Positions 58,301 to 64,000 of a stretch of DNA of 64,000 bases are shown piece after piece. The notes under the pieces were generated by a model, which was not told the origin of the DNA, searched no databases, and worked only from the letters and a program-made list of their open reading frames with translations. Positions within the stretch are counted from its first letter, which is position 1. Each line of letters opens with the position of its first letter. Position numbers and translations under genes: made by a program. Origin of the DNA: Asaia bogorensis (lineage in GTDB: Bacteria; Pseudomonadota; Alphaproteobacteria; CACIAM-22H2); NCBI GenBank assembly GCA_945901855.1, contig CAMDLT010000006.1, positions 1 through 64,000 of the forward strand, read 5' to 3'.

Positions 58301-59416
58301 CTAGCGGGCACGCGACGCGTCGCAACTCTCCGCCGCTTCCTGCACGCTTGGGGCCTGCGCAAACATCGGCGTCGCCTGGCCGCGCGATGCAGCGAAGAGT
58401 TGGCCGATCGCGTCGCCATCGGCCCCGCGCGGCAGGTCGATGCGGCGCGGTTTTTCGATCACGCGACCGTCCGCGCCGATGCGCATCTCGATTCCCCACC
58501 AGCCTTGCACGGTCGCTCCCGGCACGCCGTAGCGCCGGTCGGTCAAGCGAACGACGGTCGATCCGTCGGCGGCCGCGGCGATCGACGGCCAAACTTCGCC
58601 CATCGCGAACCAGGCGAACAGCTTGCCTTCGTCGGTGCCAAGCGCCGTGCCGATGGCGATGTGTTCGGGTTTGCCAAAGCAGATCCAGGCGATGGCGCCC
58701 GGTTGGTCGGCCGTGGCGAACCCCACGCGCGCGCCTTGCGCATCGTCCACGACTATTCGCCGCAGCCAGGGCTGGAAGATGGTCGTGTAGACGCGCACGT
58801 CGGCGGCCGCAACGCCCTCCGTCACCAGCTGCGCGCGTGCGCGCGCCTCGACTTTCTGGTTGTTCGACAGACCGTAGAACAGATAGACGCAGCTTGCGAA
58901 CAGGCCCGCCGCGACAAGAACGAACGACAGCGCCGCTCGCGGCCGGATCAGCGCCGCAATCAGTGCGGCCAGCAGCGGCAACGTGTAGCCGGGATCGATG
59001 ATGCCAAGCCCGCCGACGGCAAAGCGCGTGGTGTCGAACGGCGCCAGCAACTGCGTGCCGTAGATCGTGAAAAAATCGAGCAGCGGATGGGTCGTGAGGC
59101 TAAACAAGAACAGGGCGATCCACGCCGGAAGCGCATCGTGGCTGCCGGTCGGCTCGAAGGGTCTGGCGCGCGCATGGATGCGCCAGACGATCCAGCCCAA
59201 CAGCGGCCCCATGACCGCGCCGAAGAACAGCCCGTGCGTGAGGCCGCGATGGTGGCGCCATTCGCTCCAGCCATCCGACAGCATCAAGGCGACATTGTCG
59301 AGATCGGGAATGGTGCCGGCCAATGCGCCAAAACCGATCGCCGTGCGTCCGAATTTCCGTCCAGCCGCAAGGTAACCGACGGCCGCGCCCAAGGCGGCTT
59401 GAGAAAACGAATCCAA
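58301..59416 (-). CDS. YdjM/DUF457-type membrane-bound metal-dependent hydrolase
   Basis: A 371-aa membrane protein. The N-terminal part has the LexA-regulated YdjM-like core with metal-binding residues: DSFSQAALGAAVGYLA, PDLDNVALML, HHRGLTHGLFFG and FSLTTHPLLDFFTIYGTQLLAPF. At least four hydrophobic spans follow, then a soluble C-terminal domain with many Arg/Trp. These proteins are predicted metal-dependent hydrolases of unknown substrate. It lies 31 bp upstream of the small gene on the same strand. Confidence 0.86.
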   Translation of the reverse strand: MDSFSQAALGAAVGYLAAGRKFGRTAIGFGALAGTIPDLDNVALMLSDGWSEWRHHRGLTHGLFFGAVMGPLLGWIVWRIHARARPFEPTGSHDALPAWIALFLFSLTTHPLLDFFTIYGTQLLAPFDTTRFAVGGLGIIDPGYTLPLLAALIAALIRPRAALSFVLVAAGLFASCVYLFYGLSNNQKVEARARAQLVTEGVAAADVRVYTTIFQPWLRRIVVDDAQGARVGFATADQPGAIAWICFGKPEHIAIGTALGTDEGKLFAWFAMGEVWPSIAAAADGSTVVRLTDRRYGVPGATVQGWWGIEMRIGADGRVIEKPRRIDLPRGADGDAIGQLFAASRGQATPMFAQAPSVQEAAESCDASRAR

Positions 59417-59579
59417 GACGGCTCCTCACCGAAGTTCGACAAGCAAATGACGCTAACGCAAATGGACTTTTTTTCAAGCGCGCTCATGCGCGCGGTTGCC
59501 AAATCGCGGACAAGTTGCCAGAGTCTGGCCTGAAGTTTGCTTGCCTCGGGGGCCTCGTTTCGCAGTGGGAGAGATACGC

Positions 59580-61007
59580 ATGCCGGCACCAGCCGCATTC
59601 GACGAAATGAAGGCCGAAAACGGCGCCGTGCGCGCCGCCTATGAAGGATTGTCGAGCTGGCTCGAACGCATGCCAGCGAGCCAAACCGATGCCAAACGGC
59701 GCGAGGCAGATCTGCTGTTTCGGCGCCTCGGCATCACGTTTGCGGTCTATGGCGAAGGCGGCGACCCCGAGCGCTTGATCCCCTTCGATCTGATCCCGCG
59801 TGTAATCACGGGATCCGAGTGGCAAGCGTTGTCCGAAGGGCTCGTGCAGCGCGTCAAGGCGCTGAACGCATTTTTGTACGATGTCTATCACGGCATGGAC
59901 ATCGTGCGGGCCGGCAAAATCCCCAAGGAGCTCGTGCTCGGCAATTCGCAGTATCGCCCCGAAATGGTCGGTGTGGAACTGCCGGGCAAGGTCTATACGC
60001 ACATTGCGGGTATCGACGTGGTGCGCGTTTCGGAGAACCAGTTCTACGTGCTGGAGGACAATGTGCGCACGCCGTCGGGCGTGTCGTACATGCTGGAAAA
60101 CCGCGAAGCGATGATGCGGCTGTTCCCGGAGCTGTTCGGCCACAACCGCGTGCAGTCCGTGGGCCACTATCCCGACGAACTGCTCAAATCGCTGCGCTCG
60201 CTGCCGCCGAAGAACTGCCCGAACAAGGACGAGCCGACCGTCGTCGTGATGACGCCGGGCGCCTACAACTCGGCCTATTTCGAGCATGTTTTTCTGGCCG
60301 AGCAGATGGGCGTCGAACTCGTCGAAGGCCAGGACATGTTCGTCGACGACGATGTGGTCTATATGCGCACGGTCGCGGGTCCCAAGCGTATCGATACCAT
60401 CTACCGGCGCCTCGACGACGCGTTCATCGACCCTGCCGCCTTCAACCCTAAGAGCGTCTTGGGCGTGCGCGGGCTGTTCGAGGCGTACCGCAAGGGCAAC
60501 GTGAACCTTGCCAATGCGGTGGGTACCGGCGTTGCCGACGACAAGTCGGTCTATACCTACGTGCCCGAGATGGTGCGCTTCTATCTGGGCGAAGAGCCGA
60601 AGCTTGCCAACGTGCCGACCTACACCTTGCGCAACCCGGACGATCTCAAATACACGCTCGAGCATCTGGGCGAATTGGTCGTCAAGGAAGTGCATGGCTC
60701 GGGCGGCTACGGCATGCTGGTGGGCCCCAAATCGACCAAGGCTGAGATCGAGGAATTCCGCCTGCGGATACTGGCCGATCCCGGCAACTATATCGCCCAG
60801 CCCACGCTGGCGCTGTCGACCTGCCCGACCTTCGTCGACCAGGGCGTCGCACCGCGCCATGTCGATCTGCGGCCCTATTTGCTGGTAGGCACGGACGTGA
60901 AACTCGTTCCCGGCGGCCTCACGCGCGTGGCGCTGCGCGAAGGTTCGCTCGTAGTCAACTCCTCGCAAGGCGGGGGCACCAAAGATACGTGGGTGCTGGA
61001 GGAATGA
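59580..61007 (+). CDS. Circularly permuted ATP-grasp protein (Anbu operon)
   Basis: A 475-aa protein of the COG2308 type, a predicted ATP-dependent ligase. Visible motifs are YGEGGDPERLIPFDLIPRVI, FYVLEDNVRTPSGVSYMLENR, LVVKEVHGSGGYGMLVGP and VDLRPYLLVG, matching permuted ATP-grasp proteins found beside the Anbu gene. The start at 59580 is supported by GGGAGAG 7 bp upstream; a longer in-frame reading lacks a site. Its stop overlaps the first ATG of the following alpha-E gene. A peptide- or glutamate-ligation role is inferred from family. Confidence 0.92.
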   Translation: MPAPAAFDEMKAENGAVRAAYEGLSSWLERMPASQTDAKRREADLLFRRLGITFAVYGEGGDPERLIPFDLIPRVITGSEWQALSEGLVQRVKALNAFLYDVYHGMDIVRAGKIPKELVLGNSQYRPEMVGVELPGKVYTHIAGIDVVRVSENQFYVLEDNVRTPSGVSYMLENREAMMRLFPELFGHNRVQSVGHYPDELLKSLRSLPPKNCPNKDEPTVVVMTPGAYNSAYFEHVFLAEQMGVELVEGQDMFVDDDVVYMRTVAGPKRIDTIYRRLDDAFIDPAAFNPKSVLGVRGLFEAYRKGNVNLANAVGTGVADDKSVYTYVPEMVRFYLGEEPKLANVPTYTLRNPDDLKYTLEHLGELVVKEVHGSGGYGMLVGPKSTKAEIEEFRLRILADPGNYIAQPTLALSTCPTFVDQGVAPRHVDLRPYLLVGTDVKLVPGGLTRVALREGSLVVNSSQGGGTKDTWVLEE

Positions 61008-61009
61008 CG

Positions 61010-61957
61010 ATGCTGTCGCGTGCCGCAGACTCGCTCTACTGGATGTCGCGCTACATGGAGCGCGCCGAAAACATGGCGCGTCTGCTCGACGTGTCGTACC
61101 GCATGTCGCTGACCGCGACCGACGCGTTCTCCCAATACACGCAATGGGAACCCGCTTTGGTGGTGGCGGGCTGCGAAACGCCGTTCCGCCAGACCGGCAA
61201 GAAGGCCGATGCGCGCAACGTCATCGAGTTCCTGGCCCTCGACGCCAACAACCCGTCCTCGATTCGCGCGGCTTTGTGGTCGGCACGCGAAAATGCGCGC
61301 GCCATGCGAACCCAGATTACGACCGAAATGTGGGAGGCGCTCAATTCGACATGGCTCGAGATGCGCGCCCTCGACTATGCGCGCATCGAAGCGATGGGCC
61401 TGCGCGTGTTTTTCGACTGGGTCAAGGAGCGCAGCCATCTGTTCCGCGGCGTCGGTTACGGCACGATGACGCGCGATGCCGCCTACCATTTCGTGCGCGT
61501 CGGCACGTTCCTCGAACGCGCCGACGCGACTGCGCGCCTGCTCGACGTCAAATACCACGTGCTGCTGCCGTCCACGCGCGACGTGGGCGGCGCTGTCGAC
61601 TACTACCAATGGGGCGCGCTGCTGCGCTCGGTTTCGGCGTTCCAGGCCTATCGGCGGCTCTACCGCGACGCGATCGTGCCGCGGCGCGTCGCCGAACTTC
61701 TGGTGCTGCGCGAGGACATGCCGCGCTCGCTGCGCTCGTGCTTTCGCGAACTTACGCGCCTGCTCGACGATCTGCGCGAGATGTTCGGGCGCGACTACGT
61801 GTCGGCGCGGCTAGCCGATCAGATGTACAATCGCCTGCGGTTCGAGACGATCGACAATGTCAACAAGCAGGGTCTGCACGAATTCCTGACCGAAGTCGTG
61901 GAGAGCAACGCCGAGATCGGCAAGGCGATCGCCGCAGATTTCGGACTGGATTTCTAG
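61010..61957 (+). CDS. Alpha-E domain protein (Anbu operon)
   Basis: A 315-aa alpha-helical protein of the COG2307 type, starting MLSRAADSLYWMSRYMERAE, the family hallmark. Conserved repeats include FLERADATARLLDVKYHVLL and SRLADQMYNRLRF-like segments. An ATG at 61004 overlaps the upstream stop, but GGAGGA at 60998-61003 has proper spacing only to the ATG at 61010. It is thought to work with the ATP-grasp protein; no catalytic activity is known. Confidence 0.92.
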   Translation: MLSRAADSLYWMSRYMERAENMARLLDVSYRMSLTATDAFSQYTQWEPALVVAGCETPFRQTGKKADARNVIEFLALDANNPSSIRAALWSARENARAMRTQITTEMWEALNSTWLEMRALDYARIEAMGLRVFFDWVKERSHLFRGVGYGTMTRDAAYHFVRVGTFLERADATARLLDVKYHVLLPSTRDVGGAVDYYQWGALLRSVSAFQAYRRLYRDAIVPRRVAELLVLREDMPRSLRSCFRELTRLLDDLREMFGRDYVSARLADQMYNRLRFETIDNVNKQGLHEFLTEVVESNAEIGKAIAADFGLDF

Positions 61958-62008
61958 GCGTTCAATTTTCAGACGCGCAAAAAGCGCGCATTCGGGAGCG
62001 AAATTCCA

Positions 62009-62740
62009 ATGACTTACGGCGTAGGGCTGCTGCTCGAGGACGGTCTCGTCCTCTGTTCGGATTCGCGCACCCATGCGGGCGTGGACCATGTCGCGGTCTT
62101 CAACAAGATGCATGTCTGGGAAAACGTCGGCGAGCGCTGCATGGTGCTGCTCACGGCAGGCAACCTTGCTGTGTCGCAGTCGGTCGTCAATCTGCTGACC
62201 GAGGGCATGGGCAAGGAGCGCCAGGAAACGCTCGCCAACGTGCCCTCGATGTTCGAGGCTGCGCGCCTGGTGGGCCGGGCCGTACGCGAGATCCACGATC
62301 TGGACGCTGCCCGTCTCAAGGAACAGGGTGCGGAGTTTTCGATCTCCCTCATTCTGGGGGGGCAGATCAAGGGGCGGCGGTTGCGGCTGTTCCAGATCTA
62401 CTCGGCGGGCAACTTCATCGAAGCCTCCGCCGAAACGCCCTATTTCCAGATCGGGGAAACCAAGTACGGCAAGCCCATCCTGGACCGCGTGGTCATGGGC
62501 AAGACCACGCTCAACGAAGCGGCCAAATGCGCGCTGATCTCGATGGATTCGACCTTGCGCTCGAACGTGTCCGTCGGTCTCCCGGTCGACATCGCGATCC
62601 AGCGCCGCGACGAATGCCGCATCGCCGTGCGTCGCCGTCTCGATGAAAAGGACGTCTATCTGTCCGACATTCGCCGCCGCTGGTCCGAAGGGCTGCGCTC
62701 GGTCTTCCAAACCGTCCCCGATCCGGACTGGAAAGTTTAG
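62009..62740 (+). CDS. Anbu (bacterial proteasome-like beta subunit, NTN hydrolase)
   Basis: Proteasome-type peptidase of 243 aa (COG3484). After removal of Met the catalytic Thr1 is exposed (TYGVGLLLEDG), with D17 in CSDSRT and K32 in FNKMHV, the residues of the Anbu/HslV nucleophile centre. The region LTAGNLAVSQSVVNLL is characteristic of Anbu. These proteins form ring or spiral assemblies; their physiological substrate is not known. CGGGAG is 8 bp before the ATG. The ATP-grasp and alpha-E genes precede it; no transglutaminase-like gene is present between or after them. Confidence 0.92.
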   Translation: MTYGVGLLLEDGLVLCSDSRTHAGVDHVAVFNKMHVWENVGERCMVLLTAGNLAVSQSVVNLLTEGMGKERQETLANVPSMFEAARLVGRAVREIHDLDAARLKEQGAEFSISLILGGQIKGRRLRLFQIYSAGNFIEASAETPYFQIGETKYGKPILDRVVMGKTTLNEAAKCALISMDSTLRSNVSVGLPVDIAIQRRDECRIAVRRRLDEKDVYLSDIRRRWSEGLRSVFQTVPDPDWKV

Positions 62741-62744
62741 GCGG

Positions 62745-63536
62745 GTGCTGACCGACTGGTTTTTCTACGCGCTGGCCATCCCGGCGTTTTTGATCGTCGG
62801 AATCTCGAAGGGTGGGTTCGGCGGCGGCATCGGCTCGATGGGCGTGCCGCTGATGGCGCTTGCGATCCCCGTTCCGCAGGCTGCGGCGATCATGCTGCCC
62901 TTGCTGGTGGCGATGGATGTGATCGGCCTGTGGAAGTATCGCAAACTCTACGCGCGTGGCCATATGGCGATCTTGCTGGTCGGGGCGGTGATCGGCACCG
63001 CGATCGGGCTTCTTACGTTCAAGCTGCTCGACGAGAACTGGACCCGCGTGATGATCGGGACCATCGCGGTCGTCTACACGCTCAAAGACTGGCTGTTCGC
63101 CTATTTCGGGCGCCCGGTTCAGGCCCAAGGCCCGAGCTGGCCCAAAGGCGTGTTCTGGTCGAGCTTGTCGGGCATCACAAGTTTCGTAGCCAATGCCGGC
63201 GGCCCGCCTTTGCAGGTCTATCTGCTGCCCTTGCGTCTCGACAAAACGACGTTCGTTGCGACCAACCTCGTCTATTTTTCGTGCGTCAACGCGATGAAAC
63301 TGGGGCCGTTCGCGTTTCTGGGGCTGTTCAGCGCGGAGAATTTGGCGACCAGTCTGGTGCTGCTGCCGCTGGCGCCCATCGGCATGGCGATGGGCATCTG
63401 GCTGCACAAGCGCATCCCCGAAAAACCCTTCTTTTTCTGGTGCAACGTGTTTCTTTTTGTCACCGGCGCCAAGCTGCTGTGGGATGGGGTCTCGGCGCTG
63501 CTCGCTTCCGGCGGTCTTCCCATGGAGATATTTTAG
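62745..63536 (+). CDS. TauE/SafE family sulfite/organosulfur permease
   Basis: A 263-aa membrane protein with two homologous halves, the standard size for the family. Each half starts with a glycine-rich motif: GISKGGFGGGIGSMGVPLMAL in the first and SLSGITSFVANAGGPPLQVYLLPL in the second. These proteins transport sulfite, sulfoacetate or related anions. The start is GTG (VLTDWFFYALAIP), 4 bp after the Anbu stop. Its stop codon lies inside a palindrome. Confidence 0.9.
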   Translation: MLTDWFFYALAIPAFLIVGISKGGFGGGIGSMGVPLMALAIPVPQAAAIMLPLLVAMDVIGLWKYRKLYARGHMAILLVGAVIGTAIGLLTFKLLDENWTRVMIGTIAVVYTLKDWLFAYFGRPVQAQGPSWPKGVFWSSLSGITSFVANAGGPPLQVYLLPLRLDKTTFVATNLVYFSCVNAMKLGPFAFLGLFSAENLATSLVLLPLAPIGMAMGIWLHKRIPEKPFFFWCNVFLFVTGAKLLWDGVSALLASGGLPMEIF

Positions 63537-63549
63537 GTCTAAAGTATCT
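63526..63549. promoter_or_regulatory. 24-bp near-perfect palindrome, candidate operator
   Basis: Left half AGATA-T-TTTAG (63526-63536) and right half CTAAA-G-TATCT (63539-63549) are complementary except at one pair, around a 2-bp centre. It spans the TauE stop and sits 27 bp before the ATG of the flavoprotein gene. It is A/T-rich in a GC-rich region, which suits a MarR/TetR-type operator better than a terminator. Confidence 0.5.
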
Positions 63550-63575
63550 CCGTCTTGGACAGGAGGGATCGGGCC

Positions 63576-64000
63576 ATGAAGATCGTCAGCATCGGCGGCG
63601 GACCGGCGGGGTTGTATTTTTCGATCCTGGCCAAAAAGGCCGATCCCGCGCGCGATATTTTGGTGGTGGAGCGCAACCGCCCGGACGACACGTTCGGCTT
63701 CGGCGTGGTGTTTTCGGACGAAACGCTTGGAAACTTCGCTGACGCGGATCCCGAGAGCTATGCCGAGATCACGCGCAACTTCGCGCATTGGACCGACATC
63801 GACATCCATTTCGGCGGCGAGACCGTGACCTCCGCGGGGCACGGGTTTTCGGGCCTCGCGCGCGTAAAACTGCTGCAGATCCTGCAACGCCGCGCCTCGG
63901 AACTCGGCGTGCGCCTGCAGTTCGAAACCGAAGCGTCGGATCCGTCCGATTTTCCCGACGCTGATTTGATTCTTGCGGCCGACGGCGTCAATTCGGGTGT
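63576..64000 (+). CDS. Salicylyl-CoA 5-hydroxylase-like FAD monooxygenase, truncated by window edge
   Basis: The first 141 codons of a flavoprotein. [20 protein letters not shown] is the FAD-binding GxGxxG motif, followed by [24 protein letters not shown] and [19 protein letters not shown] and [12 protein letters not shown]. This opening resembles bifunctional salicylyl-CoA 5-hydroxylase/oxidoreductase, an enzyme of about 770-800 aa in aromatic acid degradation, though other two-domain flavin hydroxylases share it. AGGAGGG lies 9 bp before the ATG. Confidence 0.85.
   Translation, partial: MKIVSIGGGPAGLYFSILAKKADPARDILVVERNRPDDTFGFGVVFSDETLGNFADADPESYAEITRNFAHWTDIDIHFGGETVTSAGHGFSGLARVKLLQILQRRASELGVRLQFETEASDPSDFPDADLILAADGVNSG

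Overview
The window is GC-rich, densely packed chromosomal DNA from an alphaproteobacterium, most likely of the Rhodospirillales or a close relative. Grounds for this are the gene content and order (HDAC-like protein, xseB-ispA-dxs-tlyA; a 41-residue C-minus ribosomal protein L36; glcDEF; carAB-greA), the gene families, many ATGA or TGATG start/stop overlaps, and several GTG or TTG starts. The species cannot be named from sequence alone. I see no rRNA, tRNA, CRISPR array, insertion sequence or prophage, and almost everything reads as intact genes.

Layout. 1-3.2 kb: reverse-strand RND efflux pump (adaptor plus truncated permease). 3.4-7.0 kb: a cyclic-nucleotide-binding EAL protein, a PhyH-type dioxygenase, pdxA and pdxJ, tightly overlapped. 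7.1-7.8 kb: a less GC-rich orphan gene with a PD-(D/E)XK-like signature. 7.9-11.8 kb: HDAC-like deacetylase, patatin phospholipase, CBS protein, soluble transhydrogenase. 11.8-15.7 kb: xseB-ispA-dxs-tlyA, the entry to isoprenoid synthesis. 15.7-20.1 kb (reverse): fabI-aroC-membrane protein-nupC and a glycine-zipper lipoprotein. 20.2-25.5 kb: pdxH, a FieF-type cation exporter, an APH/ATPase fusion, a universal stress protein, two small conserved unknowns and an SDR. 25.6-28.6 kb: PadR-like regulator, creatininase-like amidase, RidA and a proline-rich unknown.

28.6-36.3 kb looks like an oxidative, non-phosphorylative sugar pathway built from an SDR dehydrogenase, aldose epimerase, lactonase-like amidohydrolase, YicI-type GH31 glycosidase, IlvD/Edd aldonate dehydratase and HpcH/HpaI aldolase. 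Its last step could yield glycolaldehyde, whose oxidation product glycolate is the substrate of the glycolate oxidase GlcDEF at 41.3-45.3 kb. Between them lie AzlCD, a methyltransferase, an iron-sulfur photolyase, a DedA protein and rpmJ, which has its own promoter and terminator.

45.3-51.1 kb: TetR regulator, carA, carB, greA. 51.3-53.8 kb: a superoxide dismutase fused to a rhodanese domain, chromate transporter ChrA and an RNHCP zinc-ribbon protein. 53.8-58.0 kb: two tandem related Na+/H+ antiporters divergent from an SbtA-like bicarbonate transporter and its SbtB-like PII partner, a plausible sodium-coupled inorganic-carbon module. 59.6-62.7 kb: the Anbu bacterial proteasome-like gene set (ATP-grasp, alpha-E, Anbu) without its usual transglutaminase-like gene. 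The window closes with a TauE/SafE permease and the start of a salicylyl-CoA 5-hydroxylase-like flavoprotein.
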